A stretch of 13,846 nucleotides of DNA from contig LSSL01002892.1 of assembly GCA_001953115.1 (NCBI GenBank), positions 1 to 13,846 on the forward strand. The letters are read 5' to 3'. Origin of the DNA: Smittium mucronatum. Its lineage: Eukaryota; Kickxellomycota; Harpellomycetes; Harpellales; Legeriomycetaceae. The notes under the pieces were generated by a model, which saw only the letters and a program-made list of their open reading frames with translations, was not told the origin of the DNA and searched no databases. Positions 1 to 7,805 of this stretch are shown piece by piece. Both the position numbers and the translations under genes were made by a program. Each line of letters starts with the position of its first letter. The first letter of the stretch is position 1.

Positions 1-14
1 AAAAAAAAAAAAAA
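1..14. repeat. Poly-A run at the window edge
   Basis: The window opens with 14 consecutive A. It could be the end of a retroposed sequence or a simple homopolymer at a contig boundary. Nothing on either side decides between these. Confidence 0.5.
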
Positions 15-428
15 GCAGTGTTTACTGAAGTTTGTTTATTTCGTTGCTTTTTACTGAATCGCCTGAAACAGGTACCGATTCGCTACGGCCCGTGGGGAAA
101 GGGCTTATTGGCCATCCTGCCCTAAACAACACATAGGCCCTAAAAACAGGTCATTTGGATTTACACGGGTTTATTTGGTCGATCTTCAGCATGCCTGCCA
201 GTTTTGCCCATCCTTAATTCGCAAGTCCCGGCCCCACTTGTAGCCAATCTCTGGCCCCCACTTCGCCTCACCACTCCCTCATTTCGCCTCCCATATTCTC
301 CTCAAGCGAATGCTGTCTGGTTTTAGACGCTCTATATTTACTAATGGCCTCTAGAAGCAGTGCATTCTCATCCCCACCCCCCTACCTCTCCCCCCCCCAA
401 ATAAACTTGATGCATAAAAGCTCTCCTT
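15..428 (+). promoter_or_regulatory. Upstream region of the acyl-CoA dehydrogenase gene
   Basis: This 414-base stretch has no convincing open frame on either strand and is clearly richer in G+C than most of the window. A CCAAT box (244-248) lies in a pyrimidine-rich tract (about 235-400) that includes two C-runs (377-382 and 390-398). A TATA-like CATAAAAG is at 413-420, about 260 bp before the start codon at 679. CCAAT boxes are known targets of the fungal HAP/CBF complex, which often controls mitochondrial genes; applying that here is inference. The TATA assignment is tentative because the transcription start is not visible. Confidence 0.4.
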
Positions 429-451
429 TTTGGATACTTTTCGATCTTTAA
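410..451 (+). other. Possible 13-codon upstream ORF
   Basis: ATG at 410 opens a 13-codon frame ending at TAA 449-451. It is not in frame with the main gene, and no other ATG occurs between it and the start at 679. If transcription begins upstream of 410 this would be a uORF. If the TATA-like element overlapping it (413-420) is real, transcription starts later and the uORF is not in the mRNA. Confidence 0.2.
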
Positions 452-510
452 TCCATTTTCTGTATTTTGTGCTCGGGTTATCTCTAGCTCTATCCATCTT
501 TCTCTCTCTC

Positions 511-680
511 GCAGCTTGTATATCTGGAATTTATATCCTACAAATTCTCTCTATCGCAGCTTTTATATCTGGAATTTATATCCTCCAAATTCTCTCTCTC
601 GCAGATTGTATATCTGGAATTTATATCCTCCAAATTCTCTCTCTCGCAGATTGTATATCTGGAATTTATATTCTACAAAT
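511..680 (+). repeat. 45-bp tandem repeat, about 3.8 copies, in the 5' leader
   Basis: Copies begin with GCAG at 511, 556, 601 and 646, so the period is exactly 45 bp. Copies 1-3 are complete and differ by only a few bases; copy 4 runs to about 680. Each unit has an ATCTGGAATTTATAT core. Copies 1-3 end in a CT-rich tract that leads into the GCAG opening the next copy, which resembles a 3' splice acceptor. Copy 4 departs from the others at its end, where CAAATT has become CAAATG, and that ATG is the start codon of the next gene. The period is a multiple of three and the units contain no stop in the gene's frame, but no in-frame ATG lies upstream, so they are probably untranslated. Confidence 0.9.
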
Positions 681-2234
681 GTTTTCTAAAACCGCTCACA
701 AGTTGGGGTTGTCTCTCAGACCTTTATCCAATGCCGCTAAATTCTCGAGCTTTTCCAGACCTGCTCTAAATTACGAGCCTCTTCCTGGAATCGGCTCGCT
801 GATAAACTGCACCGAAGAGGAGGCTATGATGCGTGAGGCCGCTAGAAAGTTTGCCACTACTGTTATTGCTCCTAAAGTCGCTCAAATGGACGAGAATGAA
901 GTTATTGATCCCGAAGTGTTTAAGGGTCTCTTTGAACAAGGGGTACTTGCTTTTACTCTTCATTCTTACTCCCTCCCCACTTACTATTCATTCACTTGTT
1001 TCGCTCCTATTTTTGATTACACCATACATTTATTCTAATTTATTAAACTGCTAGTTTATGGGTATCGAAACTCCTGACAAGTATAATGGAACCGGCGCTT
1101 CCTTCACTTCCGCAATAATGGTTATTGAAGGTCAGTATTAACTATTCATCTATTTCTCCTCACATTACCTCTTTGTATCCCATTCGCTAATATCTATAGT
1201 TGTTTATAGAGTTGGCCAAAGTTGACGGTTCAGTCAGTGTTGCCTGTGATGTCCAGGTTAGTATCCTTAATTTTCACTTCTGGACGAGCTAATTTTTTAT
1301 AAAAAAAACTATAATATGTCTGCTATCCACTAATCCTAATCTTGTCTTCTGTTACACTTAGAACACTCTCGTAAACACCGTATTTAAAAAGTATGCCAAC
1401 GAAGACTTGAAGCAAAAGTTCCTTCCACAGCTCGCTGAATCTAAAGTCGGTTCCTTCTGTCTATCTGAATCCGGTTCTGGCAGTGATGCTTTTGCTCTAA
1501 AAACCACTGCTGAAAAGAAATCTGACCACTGGGTGATCAATGGTGGCAAAATGTGGATCACAAACAGCGGTGAAGCTGAAATCTTTTTGGTTTTCGCTAA
1601 TACCGACATGAGCAAGGGATACAAGGGTATCACCTGCTTTGTTCTCGAAAAATCAATGGGCGTAAAGATCCTAAAGAAAGAAAAAAAGCTTGGCATCCGC
1701 GCTTCCTCAACCTGCTCCATCGACTTTGACAACATCAAAGTCCCCCTTGAAAACGTCGTTGGTGAGGTCGGAAAAGGTTACAAAATTGCCATCGAAATTC
1801 TGAACGAAGGCAGAATCGGAATTGCCGCCCAAATGCTCGGAATTGCCCAAGGCGCTTTTGACTACACCTTGCCCTATCTCTTCCAAAGAAAGCAGTTTGG
1901 CACCGAAATCGGTAACTTCCAAGGCATGCAGTTCCAGTATGCCCAAATTGCCATGGAAATCGAAGCCGCCAGACTACTCGTGTACAATGCCGCCAGACTC
2001 AAAGAAGAAGGCCGCCCTTTCATCAAAGAAGCCGCTATGGCCAAGCTCTACGGTAGCCAGGTCGCCGAACGCGCCACTTCTCGCTGCGTCGAGTGGTTAG
2101 GCGGTGTCGGCTTTACTCGCGATTTCCCCGTCGAAAAATTCTACCGAGACTGCAAGATCGGCTCCATCTACGAGGGAACTACAAACATTCAACTCCAGAC
2201 TATTGCAAAGCAAGTTTCTGCCCTCTACAAGTAA
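679..2234 (+). CDS. ACADSB: Short/branched-chain acyl-CoA dehydrogenase, mitochondrial (4 exons)
   Basis: Exons are 679-942, 1055-1130, 1210-1256 and 1362-2234, joined by GT-AG introns into a 419-aa protein; human ACADSB is 432 aa. The product is an FAD-dependent matrix enzyme that oxidises 2-methyl-branched and short acyl-CoAs to enoyl-CoAs in isoleucine/valine catabolism, passing electrons to ETF. Residues 1 to about 35 are rich in K, R and S with no acidic residue, as in a mitochondrial presequence. The first family signature, [13 protein letters not shown], lies at 162-174. The second, starting EWLGGVGF, lies at 373-392. E400 in IYEGT is the expected catalytic base. The best remembered match is to ACADSB (the stretch [12 protein letters not shown] and the C-terminal third); substrate range is inferred. 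ATG 679 is the first ATG in this frame after the TAA at 415-417. It converges with the aminotransferase gene at 2455-3945. Confidence 0.93.
943..1054 (+). other. Intron 1 of the acyl-CoA dehydrogenase gene
   Basis: This 112-nt phase-0 intron has donor GTACTT, branch-point CTAAT at 1035-1039 and acceptor CTAG. Removing it joins FEQG to FMGIE, as expected from the acyl-CoA dehydrogenase family. Reading through would end at a stop at 1036-1038. Confidence 0.9.
1131..1209 (+). other. Intron 2 of the acyl-CoA dehydrogenase gene
   Basis: This 79-nt phase-1 intron has donor GTCAGT, branch-point CTAAT at 1187-1191 and acceptor TATAG ending at 1209. Another TATAG ends 10 nt earlier at 1199, but using it would shift the frame. 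The 1209 acceptor restores EELAKVD, conserved in the family. Confidence 0.88.
1257..1361 (+). other. Intron 3 of the acyl-CoA dehydrogenase gene
   Basis: This 105-nt phase-0 intron has donor GTTAGT, two overlapping-range branch-point candidates (CTAAT at 1330-1334 and 1336-1340) and acceptor TTAG. The splice joins ACDVQ to NTLVNT, matching the family's sequence around the active-site region. Confidence 0.88.
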
Positions 2235-2287
2235 CTGTATCAATCTCTCTCTTCTCATCCCATCTCATTTGCCATCCTAATACCCTT

Positions 2288-2300
2288 CCCCCCCCCCCCC
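2288..2300 (+). repeat. C13 homopolymer in the 3' UTR
   Basis: Thirteen consecutive C lie 54 nt after the stop of the acyl-CoA dehydrogenase gene and before its poly(A) signal. They are part of a wider pyrimidine tract. The true length may be uncertain in the assembly, as is usual for long homopolymers. Confidence 0.85.
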
Positions 2301-2336
2301 TTCCTTATTGACTTTTTTTTCCCCATTTATAATATA

Positions 2337-2342
2337 AATAAA
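2337..2342 (+). terminator. Poly(A) signal of the acyl-CoA dehydrogenase gene
   Basis: A canonical AATAAA lies 103 nt after the TAA stop (2232-2234), in an AT-rich stretch that follows the pyrimidine tract. It is the first such hexamer after the stop on this strand. Confidence 0.65.
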
Positions 2343-2407
2343 AATTATTAAACAAGCTTTCTCCAAATAGAAAAAAAGTGAATCGGTATCATTTTTACTT
2401 GAATACT

Positions 2408-2413
2408 TTTATT
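2408..2413 (-). terminator. Poly(A) signal of the alanine aminotransferase gene
   Basis: TTTATT on the plus strand reads AATAAA on the minus strand, 42 nt past the aminotransferase stop codon. It faces the opposite-strand signal at 2337-2342, so the two transcripts may overlap slightly at their 3' ends. Confidence 0.6.
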
Positions 2414-2454
2414 TGATTGTTTATGCTTTTAAATACTACTACCAATGTAAATAA

Positions 2455-3945
2455 TCAAGACCTGAATTCATTCATAAATCCTTTATGGAATTTATCAAAA
2501 GTACTAATGAAACCGTCAAAATCTTCCTCTTTAGGCAAGAATGTGCATCTAAAGTGGAATGTTCCTGGCACCTGTCCAAAACCAGACCCTGGCACTACAC
2601 ATACTCCGGTGCTTTCGAGCATTCGCATGCTGTACTCCTGGTCTGGACTCTTACCCTCTTGTTTGCACATCTCCAAGAATTTGGGCGGAAGCATGATTTG
2701 AGGGAACAAGTACATAGCTCCTTCGGCCCGATTACAGCTCATGTTTTCCTGCTTGTTAAAGTTTTCGGCAAGTCTTATACTACGAGATTTCAGACTATTG
2801 TAAATACTGTCTAGCTCAGAATTGTACTGTTCATATGAGGCATCGCCTTCCTTTGGTGGGTTGACCATAATGTCAATTGCAATCTGGCCCAGTACATTTG
2901 CGCAGAGGGATACAGAAGCCATCTTGTACATTATAGCGCGTACCTCCTCGTCAATGTTGTACATTTCCAAATACCCCCCTCGTCTACCACATTCACCAAT
3001 CATACCCTTGGAGATGGAGTGGAAAGAAAACATTTCAACTTGAGAATTAAGCTCACATGCGACTTTTTTAAAGGATATGAAGGGCTTCTCCTGAGGATAG
3101 TATACATTTGATTGATAGACCTCATCAGCCAAAAGAACAATTTTTTCTTTTTCACAGAATTGTACAATATCCCTCATATTTTCTTTTGTTAATACGCCAC
3201 CAGTAGGGTTTCCTGGGTTGATTACCACAAGGGCTTTGACATCAGTACCCTCACTTCGAGCTTTTTCAACAATACGGTATAGATCAGAAACATCCATTCC
3301 CCAATCTGAGCCCTCATTGAGATAGTACTGGACGGCTCTAGCACCAAACCTAGCTAGACTAGCAGTGTAGAGAGGATATTGAGGGATGGGAATCATTACA
3401 CCAACACTTGGATCGGATATCAACAACTCCAGGACCCTTTCAACAGCGCCAGAAGCGCCATTAGTTAGCTGTATGCCATCAGCGCTAGATGGGAACCCGT
3501 CTCTCTTTTCAATGAATTTTGCAACATTTTCACGAATCTTTAAAATCCCAGTTGAGCCGGAATAAGCACCAACACTACCACCCACGAAGCTCAAAGTGTC
3601 AACAGCTCTTTGTATGGAATCAGGGGCAAAAAGCATTTTGGTAGCATTGAGATTGTGTTCTTTCAACAGCTCAGGGTATTCTACAAGAGAAGAAACCTGT
3701 CTCAAGAAAGTTAGGGGCTTCTGTTCAAGCTGTTGGGGGTTTCCAATGTTGCAGAAAACGACTTTTTTGAAATCGAAAGCCGAAGGATCGCTTCTGAGCT
3801 GAGATTGGATCTTCTCGGCTCTGATGGGAAGAGCACCGCGGACTGCATATTCCATTTTGACTACATGTTGATTAACAGAACTCAAATCCAAGTATTTTGA
3901 GGAGGTACCAGAAGTGGAATGGGTTATAGAAGTTTTAGCAAACAT
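2455..3945 (-). CDS. Alanine aminotransferase (glutamate-pyruvate transaminase)
   Basis: This intronless 496-aa protein has the same length as human ALT1. It is a class I, PLP-dependent enzyme that interconverts L-alanine + 2-oxoglutarate and pyruvate + L-glutamate. Family landmarks are in order: MEYAVRGALPIRAE (31-44), IGNPQQ with the downstream TFLRQV, IPIPQYPLY (185-193), NPGNPTGG (243-250), ADEVYQ (273-278, whose D274 should contact the PLP nitrogen), HSISKG with the PLP-binding K313, and VPGSGFGQ (451-458) followed by HFR with R466, the expected carboxylate-binding arginine. The first 19 residues lack acidic residues and are rich in S/T, so a weak mitochondrial signal is possible; location is undecided. 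ATG 3945 is the first ATG in the frame and is followed closely by the conserved core. The gene converges with the acyl-CoA dehydrogenase. Confidence 0.95.
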   Translation of the reverse strand: MFAKTSITHSTSGTSSKYLDLSSVNQHVVKMEYAVRGALPIRAEKIQSQLRSDPSAFDFKKVVFCNIGNPQQLEQKPLTFLRQVSSLVEYPELLKEHNLNATKMLFAPDSIQRAVDTLSFVGGSVGAYSGSTGILKIRENVAKFIEKRDGFPSSADGIQLTNGASGAVERVLELLISDPSVGVMIPIPQYPLYTASLARFGARAVQYYLNEGSDWGMDVSDLYRIVEKARSEGTDVKALVVINPGNPTGGVLTKENMRDIVQFCEKEKIVLLADEVYQSNVYYPQEKPFISFKKVACELNSQVEMFSFHSISKGMIGECGRRGGYLEMYNIDEEVRAIMYKMASVSLCANVLGQIAIDIMVNPPKEGDASYEQYNSELDSIYNSLKSRSIRLAENFNKQENMSCNRAEGAMYLFPQIMLPPKFLEMCKQEGKSPDQEYSMRMLESTGVCVVPGSGFGQVPGTFHFRCTFLPKEEDFDGFISTFDKFHKGFMNEFRS

Positions 3946-4654
3946 TCTTCTGTTTAGAGTGCCTAATATGGAAAATAATTGAGTATAAGCAAGTGAATAA
4001 AACTGAAATAAGGAACGCTAATTCCACTCAAAGTATAAAATAGCTAATAGCAATTATATTGTTAAAAGTAAAGTAGTTGAATATTAGAATTTTGGGGAGA
4101 GTAAAAGAATTGGCATCTATGTTAGATGTTAATGCAGTAAAAAATGGAAAAAAAATCAATATTGGGCTTATGAATTAATTTACCTTTAATATTACAATGC
4201 CTATACAATCTAGAGGAAAACATTATTAGAGACATTAAATAAAAGATACGAGAAAAATATAGAAGAGCAGTAAATCAAGCGTGTGAAGAAAATAAACTAG
4301 ATCGAATTAAAATAAAATGCACATACAAAGTCTTAAATTCAAAACGGTATTAAATCCGCTTCGTTGATTCTGAAACTGTCTATAATTAGATTAAATAAAA
4401 TGTGTCAACTAAAACAACCTAAAAATTCAAAAGACTCATTTCACTCCATACAGCGACTCATATTATACAATAAATGGCCATTTCCTCAAGAATCCGCTAA
4501 TGATCAGCTCCCAAGAGAAAATATGCCAGATTTCCCACAAATCACCAGATCTCGTAAAAGAATCTGATGATTATCGGCAAATCACTGAATTTTTTGGTGA
4601 ATGGTAGCGATTGGATACACGTGAAAAATTGAGAATAAATTAGGAAGCTTACTT
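3946..4654. other. AT-rich spacer upstream of the aminotransferase gene
   Basis: No supported gene. The first 150 bases must contain the promoter and 5' UTR of the minus-strand aminotransferase, but no clear TATA box stands out. A plus-strand frame without stops runs 4413-4607 (64 codons) and partly overlaps a second one (ATG 4400 to stop 4567). Neither resembles a known protein, so I do not call a gene. Confidence 0.5.
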
Positions 4655-6260
4655 TTAGAATATATAAACCAAAAGACAGAAAATTCGGTCTAAGATATCG
4701 TCTATCTCATTCAAAGGAATACTAAAAGAACTGGAATGGCTGATTGCATTATTGATGCGAACTAGCGGGTCCTTATATGCAGACGAGTTGCATTTTGGAC
4801 TACCTTCAATTGTTCTAAGCGTCTTTTTTAAAAAAGTATGAAATTGTGACCTGATATTTTCCATGTGTTACTGATTCTGCAAAAAGATATATTTCTTTAG
4901 ATAAGCATTCAATGTCTTAGTATTTTATATCTTTCATTGGTTCTAATTTATTCCAAATCAGGTTTCGCTCATTATACTGTTTCCCTGTTGCACTCCAGAG
5001 GGTATTGGCCCTGCTCTATTTCAACAAAACCGTGCCAAATATTAACTAGTTAATTCTGAAGTTTAGGCTTATTTTATTTCATCACGGAATTTTATCGAAA
5101 CTTTAGTCGCTATAAAAATAATAATGGCATCTTCACAAAAGTGGTATTATGTATATTGATTCGAAGTATTACAAGTCAACTGACATCCTTTACTCCAATC
5201 AATTTTCACTCCACATATTTCCTTTTATGGTAATTTATTGTCCTTGATTTGTAATTTATATATAAATTCATCTGCTTTTTTACAATGCTTTCTATGGAAT
5301 TTTGCTACAGGGTGGTAATCCTGAATCGTATATAAACAGCAATTGGGTATAAGAAGATTGATTCCTCAACAATTGGCCAATAGTGTTTATTTAAATTTAT
5401 TGATGAAAAGACCATTTTACTATTTGCTCATCTCTATTCTTTTAGTGATTAATCTAAATTAAAGATGTCCAATCCTTTCGGGTAAACTTACTTTCTGTTG
5501 CACTGATCATGTCAACCATTACGTATGCGGCTAGACAACTGCTCCGCTAGATTCTTTATCAGTTCTTTTAGTCTACTAGTCATTTCCTAATACCGTAATG
5601 GCATTTTCGACGGATTTTTTAAATCTTTTTTGCAATAGTTTGCGTATATTTTAAAACTGAAAATTATCCCCAAAAATCATATTTTTTAAATAGCAGCAGT
5701 TATTTGAAGCCCCATCCTGTTTTAACGCAAATAGATGCTATTTGTTCAAATATGGCCCTTAATTTTGAAAAAATCAACTATTCAATAGATTGATTTTGTT
5801 ACGTTACTGATTCATAATGGTATTGTTATTGCAGATCTTCTAAATTTTTTATTTTTTTTTAACCACAAAGAGACTTTCAACTGAATATTTATTTATAGGA
5901 CAGAGAAATAGAAATCATCTATTTATAGCGCTATAAGTCCAACGGTTTAATATTTGCCAATACTTCGCAGTCACAATGCACACGTTTTGGTCTATATTGT
6001 TGACTCCTTTCAAGATCATTTTTATATAGTAATACGATTGAATAATATACCAATTGTTTATACAAAAAATAATATTTAGTGCCATGGCCAATAGTAGACA
6101 CAAATCACCCGCTAAATGAACTGACATTTTACTGATCATCAAAACAATAGCAATTTAATGTTATCTGTGTTCTAACTTTTGATTATTAAACAAATTTGAA
6201 ATATCCATAATCATATTCCCAAATTAGGATATTATCAGTATTTTACATAAAAAATCTAAA
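4655..6260 (-). pseudogene. Decayed non-LTR (LINE-type) retrotransposon reverse transcriptase
   Basis: Short peptides on the minus strand match LINE reverse transcriptase landmarks in the correct order, interrupted by many stops and frameshifts. From 5' to 3' of the element: MIMDISNLFNN (about 6190-6215; pre-RT 'LFN' region); IVLLYKND (6015-6038) and YRP (5988-5996), then CDCEVLANI (5949-5975), like the family's I-V-L-I-x-K-K-G-D, Y-R-P-I-S-L and D-Y-K-V-L-A-N-I; FRRS (5833-5844), like GFRxGRS; LLLFKKYD (5676-5699), like the catalytic KAFD/KAYD block; VQQ (about 5494-5502), like GVxQG; LFIYD (5325-5339), like the FADD/YADD active site; WSEN (5202-5213), like the thumb region; and TLRTIEGSPK in the 69-codon frame 4655-4864, like the C-terminal L-R-x-I-x-G-x-P-K. 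Spacings are close to normal, slightly stretched. The ends are not defined, and clade and activity cannot be judged; it is clearly dead. Confidence 0.6.
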
Positions 6261-7740
6261 TATCCCAAAAGATTCTCATATATTAAAAAAAGTGTGGTTT
6301 TATAAACGTAATTTCTCAAGACCAATGAGTTCATATGGAAAAATATTTAGCTGATTCAGCCAAGAAACAGGCCATTCTAAAATATAGTTAACCATATGAG
6401 TGTGAAAAGATTTGACCAAATCAGAGACAAACATCCGAAAATGGAAAATTTAAATTTGTCGGAAATTATATAGTTCTATTCACCCCCTAGCGTTTAATTC
6501 TCACTGGCTGAATCCTTAATTCACTTATAAAAGAAAGTAAAAAAAAAATAGCCACTTTTTATCGAATCGATTCCAAAAACCAATTTAGCATCTGAAAGAT
6601 CTTTAATCTAATCCTCTTTAGGGGTCAAATTCGTTATTGCAAGTAAATGTTGTTAGCAACCATTTTTGTTAGCCATTTAGAAGAACGGTCAATTATCCGT
6701 ATATATCTAGAATCAAAAATTCATATTCGGTTCTCTATTTGATCATTTAGTAGTCCACCTAGCACCAATCCAAAAACAACAAAACTTGGACAGAAAATAT
6801 TTTATTAACTAGGGTATGAAAAAACAATCCAACTTAGCTAGGTATATTCGAATAAAATCAATAATTCTTTGAAAACAGAAACGAATAAATACTGTATAGT
6901 CGCAGTCTTGCTAACGTAGCATAAACATTCGTTAAGAAAAATTACTGCATTGAATTTTTTTACGCAAATTTAAAAAATGTTTTGATTCATAATTACTCAG
7001 TGACATCGACATGTATGGCCGCAAAGACCCACCGTGAATAATAATAATACCATTTCTCTTGATCCTTGTATTGGTCAAGTTTTCTTTGTGCTGATTTTTC
7101 GGTAAAAAAACCCACTTGGCGAGGTGAGTTAAATTTGTACAATTGTCGTATTAAATAAATCCATCGATTAGTAAACCTAATTTATTATTTATTGGTAAAT
7201 CACAAACCCCACGAGAATATATGACCTTGTACAAAAATCACCAGTTCGACATGCAAATCTCATTTGAATAAGAAGTAATATCCACAAATCATTTTTATTT
7301 AGTAGAACAAAATATTTAAACTTCACACAAATCATACATGAATATAACATCATTGAAAGCAATAGCGCTCAAAAATTAATAATATCACTCATACTGGAAT
7401 ACTGTATTTTGCCTAATTGCTAGTAGCAACAGTATTAGAAACGTGATTTATGTGCGGCATCATATGAGATCCCACAGAATCAAATCATTTCATATATAAT
7501 AAACTGGATAGTAATTACGCACACTAGATAATCAAAGACGATTTTAGTGAACACTGTCCCCAAAAATAGGAGCATGATTCTGGCCATATTTCTTCAAAAG
7601 CTACTAAATTATAATCTACTCTATGATTTGACGGTTTAAAATTTAGTCTACAAAACAGATTTTTGAACAGAGTAATTAAATTTACCACGAAGATTGTTTC
7701 AAAATACTTTGGATAATACTAATTAGTGATAAAATCGGTC
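6261..7740. other. AT-rich stretch, no intact gene
   Basis: No gene supported. A minus-strand frame of 62 codons without stops (6996-7181) is less AT-biased in its wording than its surroundings, with many W, Q, R and Y codons. It lies on the same strand and upstream of the decayed reverse transcriptase, where the endonuclease or spacer part of such an element would fall, but I cannot recognise it. A short (AAT)n run lies near 7037-7048. Confidence 0.4.
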
Positions 7741-7805
7741 ACCTTCATCCTTCTCCGCACGCTCCCTTATTTCCTCAACCCCTCAAATTTTCATTTTTAT
7801 AAATA
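7741..7805 (+). promoter_or_regulatory. Promoter-like pyrimidine island with TATA box but no gene
   Basis: A C/T-rich tract (7741-7797) leads into TATAAATA (7798-7805) in otherwise AT-rich DNA. The piece GCTCCCTTATTTCCTC (7761-7776) resembles ACTCCCTCATTTCGCCTC in the upstream region of the acyl-CoA dehydrogenase gene (273-290). The first ATG after it (7826) opens only four codons. It may be a leftover promoter or the promoter of a noncoding RNA. Confidence 0.25.

Noticed and set aside
430..678. N-terminal extension of the acyl-CoA dehydrogenase through the tandem repeat, starting at TTG 430
   Set aside because: There is no ATG in this frame between the stop at 415-417 and ATG 679. The extension would be a hydrophobic 15-residue repeat in front of a good mitochondrial presequence, so it is better read as untranslated leader.
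4668..4841. Plus-strand open frame of 57 codons (ISFKGILKELEWLIALLMR and onward)
   Set aside because: It is antisense to the minus-strand frame 4655-4864 that fits the C-terminal part of the decayed retrotransposon, so it is most likely a shadow.
4982..4999. Minus-strand peptide SGVQQG, a textbook-looking reverse transcriptase motif
   Set aside because: It is out of order for the decayed element: it falls after the YADD-like and thumb blocks and before the C-terminal block. The motif in the expected place is VQQ at about 5500. It shares AGTGCAACAG with that site, so a local duplication cannot be excluded.
5915..6142. Minus-strand 75-aa ATG frame with a hydrophobic start
   Set aside because: It overlaps, in another frame, the 57-codon stretch carrying IVLLYKND, YRP and CDCEVLANI, which is the better explanation for this segment.
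6996..7041. SRWVFAAIHVDVT read as a Ty3/gypsy integrase core fragment
   Set aside because: The S-R-W and D-x-T matches are few, the catalytic aspartate expected just before them is absent, and no other integrase blocks lie nearby.
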